From Achromobacter animicus (GTDB lineage: Bacteria > Pseudomonadota > Gammaproteobacteria > Burkholderiales > Burkholderiaceae_B): a DNA stretch of 64,000 nt. Both the position numbers and the translations under genes were made by a program. The stretch covers positions 1 through 64,000 of the forward strand of contig NZ_CADIJM010000005.1 of assembly GCF_902859585.1 (NCBI RefSeq). Direction: 5' to 3'. Numbering within the stretch: the stretch's first letter is position 1; every line of letters begins with the position of its first letter. Under the pieces are notes generated by a model. The model did no database searches. It saw only the letters and a program-made list of their open reading frames with translations, and was not told where the DNA came from. Of this stretch, positions 8,484 through 17,329 are shown piece after piece.

Positions 8484-9653
8484 CTAATTGGCCGACGCCC
8501 CCGCGATCAGCCGGCGCTTGATCAGCGGCGCGCCCTCGACCCAGTGCATGCCGGCGTTGCGCAGCCAGACGAGCGGCGTCGCCTTCGATGCGAACAGCTT
8601 GTGCAGCCCGTCGGTCGCCAGCCGCATGGCCAGGACCGGTTCGGCGCGCGCCCGCTGGTAGCGGTGCAGCACGCGCAGGTCGCCGGCCTGCCGGTAGGGT
8701 TCGCGCTCGGCGACGATGCGGGCCAGCGCCTCGACGTCGCCCAGCCCCAGGTTCAGGCCCTGTCCCGCCAGCGGGTGCAGGCGGTGCGCGGCGTCTCCGG
8801 CCAGCGCGATGCCGGGCGCCACCATCTGGGCGCGCTCCAGCGTCAGCGGAAAACCGTGCAGCTTGCTGCGGACCTTCAGGCGGCCCAGCCGCCCTTCGGC
8901 AGCCTCGGCCAGCAGCGCCTCCAGGCGGGCGGTCTGCGCTTCCTGCGGCAGGTCCAGCAGTTGCTGGGCCAGCTCGCTGCGCATGGACCACACCATCGAA
9001 ACCTGGGGGCCGTCCGCGGTATCGGGCAGCGGCAGCAGCGCCAGCACGCCGTCGTCGCGAAACCATTGGATCGCGGTGCCCTGGTGCGGCAATTCCGCGT
9101 CCAGATGCACGACGAGTCCGGTGTCGTTGTAGGACTGGGCTTCGTGCTTCAGCCCGGCCGCCTCGCGCAGCGGCGAGGCCGCGCCATCGGCGCCGACGAA
9201 GAGTTCGGCCTGGATGCGGGCGCCGCTCTCGGTGTCGATCGCGCCGTTCTGGTAGCCGGTGCAGCGGTCTTCCAGCCACGCGATGCCGAACATGCGCACG
9301 GCCTGGATCAGGACGCGCTCGATCTCGCCGGATTCGACGATCCAGGCCAGTTGCGGCAGCGCGGCCTGCCAGGCATTGAGGTTGACCTGGCCGTCCGCGT
9401 CGCCGTGGATTTCCATGGCCTGCACGGGCATCAGCCGCGACGCGGGCATGGCATCCCACACGCCGATGTCGGCCAGGAAGCGCTGGCTGGCCGGCGAAAT
9501 GGCGTAGACGCGGGGGTGATAGCGGTTGGGATCGGCGGGCGGCACGGCGGCGCGCGGCGCCAGGACGGCCACCCGCTGGCCGCGGCGGGCCAGCGCCAGG
9601 GCGGTGGACAGGCCGACGATGCCGGCCCCGCAAACTACGATCTGATGGCTCAT
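8484..9653 (-). CDS. UbiH/UbiF/COQ6-family FAD-dependent monooxygenase
   Basis: The 389-residue flavoprotein hydroxylase has the N-terminal dinucleotide fold (VCGAGIVGLSTALALA). The FAD-ribityl motif GDAAHRLHPLAGQGLNLGLGD lies near residues 285-305 and a DG-type segment (FVGADGAASPLR) in the middle. The family hydroxylates the ubiquinone ring (UbiH, UbiF, UbiI, VisC). The exact position cannot be told from sequence. It starts at the ATG overlapping the mltA stop (ATGA), which favours this start over an upstream in-frame one and shows coupling to mltA. Confidence 0.87.
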   Translation of the reverse strand: MSHQIVVCGAGIVGLSTALALARRGQRVAVLAPRAAVPPADPNRYHPRVYAISPASQRFLADIGVWDAMPASRLMPVQAMEIHGDADGQVNLNAWQAALPQLAWIVESGEIERVLIQAVRMFGIAWLEDRCTGYQNGAIDTESGARIQAELFVGADGAASPLREAAGLKHEAQSYNDTGLVVHLDAELPHQGTAIQWFRDDGVLALLPLPDTADGPQVSMVWSMRSELAQQLLDLPQEAQTARLEALLAEAAEGRLGRLKVRSKLHGFPLTLERAQMVAPGIALAGDAAHRLHPLAGQGLNLGLGDVEALARIVAEREPYRQAGDLRVLHRYQRARAEPVLAMRLATDGLHKLFASKATPLVWLRNAGMHWVEGAPLIKRRLIAGASAN

Positions 9654-10960
9654 CGTGCGGAAGGCTCCCCGGCCTGTTTGGGCCACAGCAGCCACATCTG
9701 GCCGCGTTGCTTCATGCGGCCGGCCTGCTGGCCGGCTTCTTCGCCGTAACCCCAGTAGAAGTCGGCGCGGGCCGCGCCCCGGATGGCGGTGCCGGTGTCC
9801 TGGGCGAACACCAGGCGCTGCAAGGGCCGGTCCGACGCGGGATAGGTGGTGGACAGGAACAGCGGCGTGCCGAGCGGCACGAAGGTCGCGTCCACCGCCA
9901 CCGAGCGCCGCGGCGCCAGCGGGATGGCATAAGCGCCCTTGGGGCCTTGTTCAGGATCCACGACCGCCTCTTCGCGGAAGAACACCACGGCCGGATTGGC
10001 GTTGAGCATTTCCTGGACACGCTTGGGATTGCGCTGCGCCCAGGCCCGGATGTTCTGCATGGACGCCTGGTCGGCGGTGAGTTCGCCGCGGTCGATCAGC
10101 CAGCGGCCGATGGACACATAGGGCTGGCCGTTGTGGTCGGCGTAGGCGACGCGGATGGTCTTGCCGGCGTCGGGACCGTCGGTCAGCTGCACGCGCCCGG
10201 AGCCCTGGACCTGCAGGAAGAAGTTGTCCACGGGGTCGTCCACCCAGACCACCACGGGCGGGCGGCGGCCGGACGACGATTCGATGGCGGCGCGCGTGTC
10301 GTACGGCACGACGCGCTTGCCGTCGAGCTTGCCGCGCACACGCTTGCCGGCCAGGTCGGGGTAGATGGAACCCAGGTCGATCGTCAGCAGGTCGGCGGGC
10401 ACCGCGTACAGCGGCCATTGGTAGACACCGCCCTGGCGGCGCGAGCCGCGCACCAGGGGTTCGTAGTAGCCCGTCACCGTATTGGTGGCCGGCTTGCCGT
10501 CGGCCGCATTCAGGCGCCAGGGTTGCAGGTAGGTCTGCAGGAAGCGGCGCACGCCTTCGGCGTCGCCGGCGGCGGGCGCGCGGGCCGGGTCGATGGCCGC
10601 GGCGCAGACCGGCTGCCAGGCGCGCGGCGTGGCACGCGCGGGCGCGGCCAGGTTTCCGCTGGTGGGCCGCATCAGACCCTTGCAGTTGCGCAGGAAAAGG
10701 GGCCAGAACTGCGACAGGTCGTCGGCGCTCCATCCGGGCAGCTCGGACCAGTTGGCCGGCTTCAACTTGCCGGCCAGCGCGCGCGGCGGGGTGTCGGGCA
10801 ACGAGCCCAGCGGCGGCACGACGAGCGGGCCGTCGGCCGCGGGCGTGCGAGCACCGGGCGTAGCCGGCAGGCCGGATCCGGAATCAGGGGGAATATCGGA
10901 GGGGGTGGAACATGCCGCCAGCAGGATCGACAGCACGGACAGGCTAAGAATGCGCTTCAT
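9650..10960 (-). CDS. mltA: Membrane-bound lytic murein transglycosylase A
   Basis: The 436-residue lipoprotein has signal peptide and lipobox LLAAC, with lipidated Cys at residue 17. A proline-rich linker is followed by the MltA domain (TNTVTGYYEPLVRGSR...). The C-terminal 3D domain carries the catalytic aspartate segment AQDTGTAIRGAARADFYWG. It cleaves peptidoglycan glycan strands to 1,6-anhydro-muropeptides at the outer membrane. It lies between apaG (40 bp upstream) and the FAD monooxygenase on the same strand. Confidence 0.94.
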   Translation of the reverse strand: MKRILSLSVLSILLAACSTPSDIPPDSGSGLPATPGARTPAADGPLVVPPLGSLPDTPPRALAGKLKPANWSELPGWSADDLSQFWPLFLRNCKGLMRPTSGNLAAPARATPRAWQPVCAAAIDPARAPAAGDAEGVRRFLQTYLQPWRLNAADGKPATNTVTGYYEPLVRGSRRQGGVYQWPLYAVPADLLTIDLGSIYPDLAGKRVRGKLDGKRVVPYDTRAAIESSSGRRPPVVVWVDDPVDNFFLQVQGSGRVQLTDGPDAGKTIRVAYADHNGQPYVSIGRWLIDRGELTADQASMQNIRAWAQRNPKRVQEMLNANPAVVFFREEAVVDPEQGPKGAYAIPLAPRRSVAVDATFVPLGTPLFLSTTYPASDRPLQRLVFAQDTGTAIRGAARADFYWGYGEEAGQQAGRMKQRGQMWLLWPKQAGEPSAR

Positions 10961-11000
10961 GTGCAGAGGGAAAAACGTGCAACGGAAGGCCGGACCATAC

Positions 11001-11375
11001 TCAGTGCAAGGTGCGCGGCATGGCCAGGACGAATTCGGAGATCGGCACCTCGAACGGAATGCCGTTCTCGCCGACGCAGTGATAGATGCCGCGCATCGTG
11101 CCCACCGGCGTGGGCAGGGGACAGCCGCTGGTGTATTCGAAGGTCTCGCCCGGGGCCAGGAGGGGCTGCTGCCCCACGATGCCCAGGCCGCGCACTTCCT
11201 GCACGCGCTGGTTGCCGTCGGTGATGATCCAGTGGCGGCTGATCACCTGCGCGGGATGTTCGCCGGTATTGGTGATGCGGACGGTGTAGGCGAACACGAA
11301 TTGCTGTTCGCCGGGGTCGGACTGTTCGGGCACGAAGCGCGGAGAGACAGAGACGCTCAGGTCGTAAGGTTTCAC
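11001..11375 (-). CDS. apaG: ApaG protein
   Basis: The 124-residue ApaG/F-box A-type beta-sandwich protein matches the family length closely. It shows the conserved core RITNTGEHPAQVISRHWIITD and the YTSGCPLPTPVGTMRG segment. The start is GTG at 11375 with GGAAGG upstream; a longer in-frame start would add a tail absent from the family. The cellular role is not settled (linked to Co2+ and Mg2+ effects in enterics). Confidence 0.92.
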   Translation of the reverse strand: MKPYDLSVSVSPRFVPEQSDPGEQQFVFAYTVRITNTGEHPAQVISRHWIITDGNQRVQEVRGLGIVGQQPLLAPGETFEYTSGCPLPTPVGTMRGIYHCVGENGIPFEVPISEFVLAMPRTLH

Positions 11376-11525
11376 AGTCCTTCCCTGTGTGGCTGCACGC
11401 GGGCGGCGGAACATGGGCGCCCACGCTTGAAAGACGAAATTTCAGGCGCGCCAGCCGGGGCATACCCGCTGCGGCGCCTCAAACTGCAATAATGGCACAT
11501 TATGCCCTCCCCGACCCCGAACATC

Positions 11526-12230
11526 ATGTCCAAGCAAACGGCCTCCACCCGCATTACTCCCAGCATCCTGTCGGCTGACTTCGCCCGGCTGGGCGAGGAA
11601 GTCCGCAACGTCGTCGCCGCGGGCGCCGACTGGATCCACGTGGACGTGATGGACAACCACTATGTCCCCAACCTGACGATCGGCCCGATGGTCTGTGCCG
11701 CGATCCGCCCCCACGTCGAGGTGCCGATCGACGTGCACCTGATGGTCGAGCCCGTGGACGCGCTGGTGCCGCAGTTCGCCAAGGCCGGCGCCGACTACAT
11801 CAGCTTCCACCCCGACGCCAGCGCCCACGTGGACCGCACGCTGTCCCTGATCCGCGAAAGCGGCTGCAAGGCCGGTCTGGTCTTCAATCCCGCCACGCCG
11901 CTGTCCTACATGGACTACGTCATGGACAAGATCGACCTGGTGCTCATCATGTCGGTGAACCCGGGCTTTGGCGGCCAGAGCTTCATTCCGGCGGCGCTGA
12001 CCAAGCTGCGCGAGGCCCGCGCCCGCATCGATGCGTGGATGCAGGCCGGCGGCCAGGAGATCGTTCTGCAGGTGGACGGCGGCGTCAAGATCGACAACAT
12101 CGCCGAGATCCGCGCCGCGGGCGCGGACACGTTCGTGGCCGGCTCGGCCATCTTCGGCAAGCCGGATTACGCCGGCATCATCAAGGCCATGCGCGACCAG
12201 ATCGCCATCGGCGAAACCACCGCTGTCTAA
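11526..12230 (+). CDS. rpe: Ribulose-phosphate 3-epimerase
   Basis: This 234-residue TIM-barrel enzyme interconverts ribulose 5-phosphate and xylulose 5-phosphate. Metal-binding and catalytic motifs are present: [25 protein letters not shown], the NPGFGGQSF phosphate loop and QVDGGV. Two ATGs (11502 and 11526) are in frame and neither has a good ribosome-binding site; 11526 is preferred because the family begins shortly before the [10 protein letters not shown] motif. It is followed 10 bp later by gph. Confidence 0.92.
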   Translation: MSKQTASTRITPSILSADFARLGEEVRNVVAAGADWIHVDVMDNHYVPNLTIGPMVCAAIRPHVEVPIDVHLMVEPVDALVPQFAKAGADYISFHPDASAHVDRTLSLIRESGCKAGLVFNPATPLSYMDYVMDKIDLVLIMSVNPGFGGQSFIPAALTKLREARARIDAWMQAGGQEIVLQVDGGVKIDNIAEIRAAGADTFVAGSAIFGKPDYAGIIKAMRDQIAIGETTAV

Positions 12231-12240
12231 GGAACCCGAC

Positions 12241-12948
12241 ATGACCGCTTTTCGCGCCGCGCTGCTGGACCTGGACGGTACCCTGCTCGACTCCATTCCC
12301 GATCTGGCCTTTGCCGCCAACGCCATGCGTGTTGAACTTGGCATGATCGCGCTGCGCGAGGACGTGGTCGCCACGTTCGTCGGCAAGGGCGTGGACAACC
12401 TGGTGCGGCGCAGCCTGGCCGGTTCGCTCGATGCCGCCGACCCGGCGCCCGACGAATTCCAGCGCGCCCGCGAGGCTTTCTACCGCCACTACCACCTGGT
12501 CAACGGCGAGCGCGCGCAGGTCTACCCGGGCGTGATCGAAGGCCTGAAACTCATGCGCGACCAGGGCCTGAAGCTGGCCGTGGTCACCAACAAGCCCACG
12601 GAATTCACCTTGCCGCTCTTGCAGCGCACGGGGCTGGCGGGCTTTTTCGAGGCCGTGGTGTGCGGCGACACCTGCGAGCGCCGCAAGCCCGATCCCGACC
12701 AGATCCACCATGCGTGCGACCTGATGGGCGTGGGCGTGAACGAGGCCGTGACGATCGGCGATTCGATCAATGACGCGCAGGCGGGCCGCAGCGCCGGCAC
12801 GCAGGTCCTGGTGGTGCCATATGGCTACAACGAAGGACGTGACGTGCGCGAGCTGGATGTCGATGGTATAGTTGACACGCTTGTTGACGCCGCCCAGTGG
12901 GTCGCGCTCTGGAATCAAAACCAGAACGCCGCAAAAGTCCCCGCTTAA
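12241..12948 (+). CDS. gph: Phosphoglycolate phosphatase
   Basis: The 235-residue HAD-superfamily hydrolase has the nucleophile motif LLDLDGTLLDS near the N terminus, motif II in VVTNKP and motif III/IV in CERRKPDPDQ and GDSINDAQAG. It removes phosphate from 2-phosphoglycolate. The rpe-gph-trpE order is common in beta- and gammaproteobacteria. A TTGACA-like sequence lies inside the 3' end of the gene and could serve the trp leader, but this is not firm. Confidence 0.92.
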   Translation: MTAFRAALLDLDGTLLDSIPDLAFAANAMRVELGMIALREDVVATFVGKGVDNLVRRSLAGSLDAADPAPDEFQRAREAFYRHYHLVNGERAQVYPGVIEGLKLMRDQGLKLAVVTNKPTEFTLPLLQRTGLAGFFEAVVCGDTCERRKPDPDQIHHACDLMGVGVNEAVTIGDSINDAQAGRSAGTQVLVVPYGYNEGRDVRELDVDGIVDTLVDAAQWVALWNQNQNAAKVPA

Positions 12949-13019
12949 TGCACGTCGCAACCCAGGCAAGAATTCACTACCGCGCATCACTTCCGCGTAC
13001 TTCATTACCGAACCGCTAA

Positions 13020-13094
13020 ATGAACGTTTCCATCCAGAACCAAATGCTCGGCGCCTCGTGGCGTTGGTGGCGTTTGTCTTCCGGGTGGCGATGA
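13020..13094 (+). CDS. trpL: trp operon leader peptide
   Basis: The 24-codon reading frame ATG...TGA encodes MNVSIQNQMLGA then SWRWWRLSSGWR. Four Trp codons sit at 13059, 13065, 13068 and 13086, three of them nearly adjacent, which is far above chance. It lies 142 bp upstream of trpE and is followed by an intrinsic terminator, as expected for a ribosome-mediated attenuator. Too short for routine gene finders. Confidence 0.85.
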   Translation: MNVSIQNQMLGASWRWWRLSSGWR

Positions 13095-13191
13095 TTCCCC
13101 TTCCCGGCCCTAGACGCGACCTTGCCGCCTAGCGCCGACACTGTGTAAACAGCGCCCAACCCGGAACCAGTCAACTGGACCGGGTTTTTTG
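13081..13191 (+). promoter_or_regulatory. trp attenuator: competing antiterminator and terminator hairpins
   Basis: The terminator is a stem of AACCCGG (13158-13164) with CCGGGTT (13180-13186), extended by CCAG/CTGG around a TCAA loop and followed by six T. An alternative pairing joins CCGGGTGGCG (13081-13090) with 13153-13164: ten pairs around a 2-nt bulge, using the same upstream terminator strand. A ribosome stalled on the Trp codons at 13059-13070 would leave 13081-13090 free and form the antiterminator. A ribosome reaching the stop at 13092 would cover it and let the terminator form. Confidence 0.82.
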
Positions 13192-13235
13192 TTGCGTGCC
13201 CGGTCCGAAAGCAGACACCGCTTACGAGACCCGAC

Positions 13236-14756
13236 ATGACCGAAATCGAATTCAAGGCCCTTGCGGCACAAGGCTACAACCGCATTCCGCTGGTGGCCGA
13301 GACCTACGCCGACCTGGACACCCCGCTTGGCATCTACCTGAAACTGGCGCACTCCGGTCCCCTGGCCGGCCGCATGACCTGCCTGATGGAATCCGTAGTG
13401 GGCGGCGAGCGCTTCGGCCGCTACTCGTTCATCGGCCTGCCGGCGCGCACCGTGATCCGCGCCAGCGGCACGCGCACCGAAGTGCTGCACGACGGCAAGG
13501 TCGCCGAGACGCACGACGGCGATCCGCTGACCTTCATCGAGCAATACCAGAGCCGCTTCAAGGTCGCGCTGCGTCCGGGCATGCCGCGCTTCTGCGGCGG
13601 TCTGGCCGGTTACTTCGGCTACGACACCGTGCGCCACATCGAGCCGTGCCTGGGCCCCGCCGTCAAGCCGTTCCCGGCCGGCATGGAAGGCGGCACGCCC
13701 GACCTGATGCTGATGCACGTGGACGAACTGGTCATCGTCGACAACCTGGCCGGCCGTATCTACCTGATGGTCTATGCCGACCCCAGCCAGCCCGAGGCCT
13801 ACAGCCGCGCACAGCAGCGCCTGACCGACCTGCGCGCCCGCCTGCGCCGCCCCGTGGAAATTCCGTACAGCCACGCCAGCATGCAGACCGAGGAACGGCG
13901 CGATTTCAAGAAAGAGGACTACCTGGCGGCCGTGCTGCGCGCCAAGGAACATATCGCCGCCGGCGACCTGATGCAGGTGCAGATCGGCCAGGTCATCGCC
14001 AAGCCCTTCCGCGATTCGCCCCTCTCCCTTTACCGCGCCCTGCGGTCGCTCAATCCCTCCCCCTACATGTACTTCTGGAACTTCGGTGATTTCCAGGTGG
14101 TGGGCGCATCGCCCGAGATCCTGGTGCGCCAGGAACGCACCGTGGAAAACGGCGAGCCGAAGTCGCAGATCACGATCCGTCCGCTGGCCGGCACCCGCAA
14201 GCGTGGCGGCACGCCCGAGGAAGACGCGGCGCTGGCGGCCGAACTGAAGGCCGATCCCAAGGAGATCGCCGAACACGTCATGCTGATCGACCTGGCGCGC
14301 AACGACGTGGGCCGCGTCGCGCAGGTGGGCTCGGTGAAGGTGAGCGACACCATGGTGATCGAGCGCTACTCGCATGTGATGCATCTGGTGTCGAATGTGA
14401 CCGGCACCCTGAACCCCGGCATGAGCAGCATGGACGTGCTGCGCGCCTCGTTCCCGGCGGGCACTCTGACCGGCGCCCCCAAGGTCGAGGCCATGAAGAT
14501 CATCGACGAACTGGAACCCGTGCGCCGCGGCATCTACGGCGGTGCGGCCGGCTACCTGAGCTACGGCGGCGAGATGGACGTGGCCATTGCCATCCGCACT
14601 GGCGTCATCAAGGACGGCACGCTGTACGTGCAGGCGGCTGCGGGCATCGTGGCCGATTCGAACCCCGAAGCCGAATGGGCCGAGACCGAAGCCAAGGCGC
14701 GCGCCGTGCTGCGCGCGGCCGAGCAGGTGCAGCACGGCCTGGACGAACCCATCTGA
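13236..14756 (+). CDS. trpE: Anthranilate synthase component I
   Basis: The 506-residue chorismate-utilising enzyme makes anthranilate from chorismate using ammonia from TrpG. The N-terminal regulatory domain has the feedback-site style motif [16 protein letters not shown] (LLES in many). The C-terminal catalytic domain has [23 protein letters not shown] and [15 protein letters not shown], which bind Mg2+ and chorismate. It is the first structural gene after the attenuator. Confidence 0.96.
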   Translation: MTEIEFKALAAQGYNRIPLVAETYADLDTPLGIYLKLAHSGPLAGRMTCLMESVVGGERFGRYSFIGLPARTVIRASGTRTEVLHDGKVAETHDGDPLTFIEQYQSRFKVALRPGMPRFCGGLAGYFGYDTVRHIEPCLGPAVKPFPAGMEGGTPDLMLMHVDELVIVDNLAGRIYLMVYADPSQPEAYSRAQQRLTDLRARLRRPVEIPYSHASMQTEERRDFKKEDYLAAVLRAKEHIAAGDLMQVQIGQVIAKPFRDSPLSLYRALRSLNPSPYMYFWNFGDFQVVGASPEILVRQERTVENGEPKSQITIRPLAGTRKRGGTPEEDAALAAELKADPKEIAEHVMLIDLARNDVGRVAQVGSVKVSDTMVIERYSHVMHLVSNVTGTLNPGMSSMDVLRASFPAGTLTGAPKVEAMKIIDELEPVRRGIYGGAAGYLSYGGEMDVAIAIRTGVIKDGTLYVQAAAGIVADSNPEAEWAETEAKARAVLRAAEQVQHGLDEPI

Positions 14757-14812
14757 GCCTCGCGGCCAAAACGACACCGCCCGGGCCGCAGAACGGCCCC
14801 GAGGAGAAAAAA

Positions 14813-15379
14813 ATGCTGTTGATGATCGACAACTACGATTCCTTTACCTACAACCTGGTGCAGTACTTTGGCGAGCTGGGCGTGGACGTGCGCGTGGCGC
14901 GCAACGACCAGATCACGCTTGAAGAAGTGGCTGCGCTCAATCCCGACCAGATCTGCGTGTCGCCCGGCCCGTGCTCGCCGGCCGAGGCCGGCATCTCGGT
15001 GCCGCTGATCCAGGCGTACGCCGGCAAGAAGCCCATCCTGGGCGTGTGCCTGGGCCACCAGGCCATCGGCGCGGCCTTCGGCGGCGACATCGTGCGCGCG
15101 CAGCAGATCATGCACGGCAAGACGATCCAGCTGTCGCACACGGGCACTGACATCTTTGAAGGCCTGCCGACGCCGTACACTGTCATCCGCTACAACTCGC
15201 TGACCATCGATCCGGCCACCCTGCCGGACTGCCTGGCGGTCACCGCGACGGCGCCGGATGGCGACATCATGGGTGTGCGGCACAAGACCCTGCCGCTATA
15301 CGGGGTACAGTTCCACCCCGAATCCGTACTGAGTGAGCACGGCCACGCCCTGCTGCGCAATTTCCTGAACCTCGCCTGA
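14813..15379 (+). CDS. trpG: Anthranilate synthase component II (glutamine amidotransferase)
   Basis: The 188-residue class I glutamine amidotransferase has the nucleophile Cys in GVCLGHQ, the oxyanion loop in SPGPCSP and the His/Glu pair in VQFHPES. It supplies ammonia to TrpE and, in many betaproteobacteria, also to PabB. The ATG has GAGGAG upstream and is the family start. It is unfused, unlike enteric TrpG-TrpD. Confidence 0.95.
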   Translation: MLLMIDNYDSFTYNLVQYFGELGVDVRVARNDQITLEEVAALNPDQICVSPGPCSPAEAGISVPLIQAYAGKKPILGVCLGHQAIGAAFGGDIVRAQQIMHGKTIQLSHTGTDIFEGLPTPYTVIRYNSLTIDPATLPDCLAVTATAPDGDIMGVRHKTLPLYGVQFHPESVLSEHGHALLRNFLNLA

Positions 15380-15390
15380 AAGGACGCACC

Positions 15391-16422
15391 GTGACGATTT
15401 CCCCCTCCGAAGCGCTGACGCGCTGCATCGAACACCGCGAAATTTTCCACGACGAAATGCTGCACCTGATGCGCATGCTGATGCGCGGCGAGATGTCGCC
15501 GCAGATCGCCAGCGCGCTGTTGATGGGCCTGCGCGTCAAAAAGGAAACCGTGGGCGAGATCACCGCCGCGGCGCAGGTCATGCGCGAGTTCGCCACGCCC
15601 GTGGTCACGCCCAATCCGAACGACCTGCTGGACATGTGCGGCACGGGCGGCGACGGCAGCCACACGTTCAACATTTCCACAACTGCGATGTTCGTCGCAG
15701 CCGCGGCCGGCGTGCCGATCGCCAAGCACGGCAACCGCAGCGCCTCGTCGTCCAGCGGCAGCGCCGACGTGCTGGAGGCGCTGGGCGCCAACCTGGTGCT
15801 GACGCCCGAGCAGGTGGCCGAATGCATCCAGGAGACCGGCATCGGTTTCATGTTTGCGCCCGCCCACCACGGCGCGATGAAGAACGTGGCCGCCGTCCGC
15901 AAGGAACTGGCCGTGCGCACGATCTTCAACATCCTGGGTCCCCTGACCAACCCGGCCGGCGCCGCCAACCAGTTGATGGGCGTCTTCCACCCCGACCTCG
16001 TCGGCATCCAGGTGCGCGTGCTGGAACGCCTGGGTTCGCGCCACGTGCTGGTCGTGCACGGCAAGGACGGCATGGATGAGGCTTCGCTGGGCGGGGCCAC
16101 GATGGTCGGCGAACTGAAGGACGGCGTGGTCCGCGAGTACGAGATTCATCCCGAGGACTACGGGCTATCCATGATGTCCAACCGGAGCATCAAGGTGTCC
16201 AATCGCGAGCAGTCGCGCGAGCTTGTCATAGAGGCGCTGGAGAATGTCGAAGGCGCGGCCAGAGACATCGTCGCCCTGAACGCCGGGCTCGCCATCTATG
16301 CCGGCAACAAAGCCGATTCCATTCCCGAAGCCTTAGCGCTAGCATTTGAACTAATTTCCACCGGCGCGGCGCGAGCCAAGCTGGAAGAATTCTGCGCATA
16401 CACCCGGACATTCCAGAAATGA
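15391..16422 (+). CDS. trpD: Anthranilate phosphoribosyltransferase
   Basis: The 343-residue enzyme transfers phosphoribosyl from PRPP to anthranilate. The glycine-rich PRPP loop is in [17 protein letters not shown], followed by [21 protein letters not shown] and the metal-binding DE pair in [10 protein letters not shown]. The start is GTG. Its stop overlaps the trpC start as ATGA, so translation is coupled. Confidence 0.95.
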   Translation: MTISPSEALTRCIEHREIFHDEMLHLMRMLMRGEMSPQIASALLMGLRVKKETVGEITAAAQVMREFATPVVTPNPNDLLDMCGTGGDGSHTFNISTTAMFVAAAAGVPIAKHGNRSASSSSGSADVLEALGANLVLTPEQVAECIQETGIGFMFAPAHHGAMKNVAAVRKELAVRTIFNILGPLTNPAGAANQLMGVFHPDLVGIQVRVLERLGSRHVLVVHGKDGMDEASLGGATMVGELKDGVVREYEIHPEDYGLSMMSNRSIKVSNREQSRELVIEALENVEGAARDIVALNAGLAIYAGNKADSIPEALALAFELISTGAARAKLEEFCAYTRTFQK

Positions 16423-17207
16423 ACGATATTCTCGCGAAGATCCTCGCCGTCAAGGCCGAGGAAGTCGCCGCCGCCCGCCAGATGCGCAGCGAAGCCGAAG
16501 TCCTGCGCGAAGCGCAGGCGCGCCAGGACGTGCGCGGCTTCGCTCAAGCCATCGAAGACAAGATCTCGCAAGGCAAGGCCGGCGTCATCGCTGAAATCAA
16601 GAAAGCCTCGCCCTCCAAGGGCGTCATCCGCGAGGGCTTTGCGCCCGCCGAAATCGCGGCCACCTACGCCGTGCACGGCGCGGCCTGCCTGTCCGTGCTG
16701 ACCGACGTGCAGTTCTTCCAGGGTTCGCACGACCACCTGCGCCAGGCGCGGGCCGCGTGCGCGCTGCCGGTGCTGCGCAAGGACTTCGTGATCGATCCTT
16801 ACCAGATCGTCGCCGCGCGCGCGATGGGCGCCGACTGCGTGCTGCTGATCGTGGCCGCGCTTACGCCCGCGCAACTGCGCGACTACGAAACGCTGGCGAT
16901 CGAGCTGGGCATGGACGTGCTCGTCGAAGTGCACGACGCCAAGGAGCTGGAAGTCGCGCTCACGCTCAAGACGCCGCTGCTGGGCATCAACAACCGCAAC
17001 CTGCGCACGTTCGAGACCAGCTTGCAGACCACGCTGGACCTGCTGCCGCGCATTCCCGCAGGCAAACGCGTCGTGACCGAAAGCGGCATCCTCAAGCCGG
17101 AAGACGTGAAGCTGATGCGCGAGCACAAGGTCGACGCGTTCCTGGTGGGCGAAGCTTTCATGCGCGCGAAGGATCCTGGCGCGGAACTGGCGCGTCTGAT
17201 CGGGTGA
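16419..17207 (+). CDS. trpC: Indole-3-glycerol phosphate synthase
   Basis: The 262-residue TIM-barrel enzyme has the characteristic motifs [29 protein letters not shown] and ESGI. It closes carboxyphenylamino-deoxyribulose phosphate to indole-glycerol phosphate. It is not fused to TrpF, and trpF/trpB/trpA are absent here, as usual for the split trp operons of betaproteobacteria. A hairpin at 17280 follows. Confidence 0.95.
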   Translation: MNDILAKILAVKAEEVAAARQMRSEAEVLREAQARQDVRGFAQAIEDKISQGKAGVIAEIKKASPSKGVIREGFAPAEIAATYAVHGAACLSVLTDVQFFQGSHDHLRQARAACALPVLRKDFVIDPYQIVAARAMGADCVLLIVAALTPAQLRDYETLAIELGMDVLVEVHDAKELEVALTLKTPLLGINNRNLRTFETSLQTTLDLLPRIPAGKRVVTESGILKPEDVKLMREHKVDAFLVGEAFMRAKDPGAELARLIG

Positions 17208-17279
17208 ACCCGCGGCGGCGGGCGGCGTTGCCGTCTTGCCGTGCCGGACGGCGCATGCGTCATGCGGCGCATCGCCAGA

Positions 17280-17320
17280 CGAGGGATCGGCCAATCGGCT
17301 GATCCCTCGCTCGTTTCTCC
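17280..17320. terminator. Hairpin between convergent trpC and the sigma-54 regulator gene
   Basis: A 9-bp perfect inverted repeat (CGAGGGATC at 17280-17288 with its complement at 17301-17309) lies between the two converging stops. It is followed on the plus strand by CTCGTTTCTCC, a weak T-tract. It probably ends both transcripts. Confidence 0.6.
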
Positions 17321-17329
17321 TTCCAACAG

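Noticed and set aside
7462-9633. One 723-codon gene covering dsbC and its upstream region
   Set aside because: Only the last 262 codons are DsbC with a signal peptide. The rest is a shadow of the FAD monooxygenase gene in another frame.
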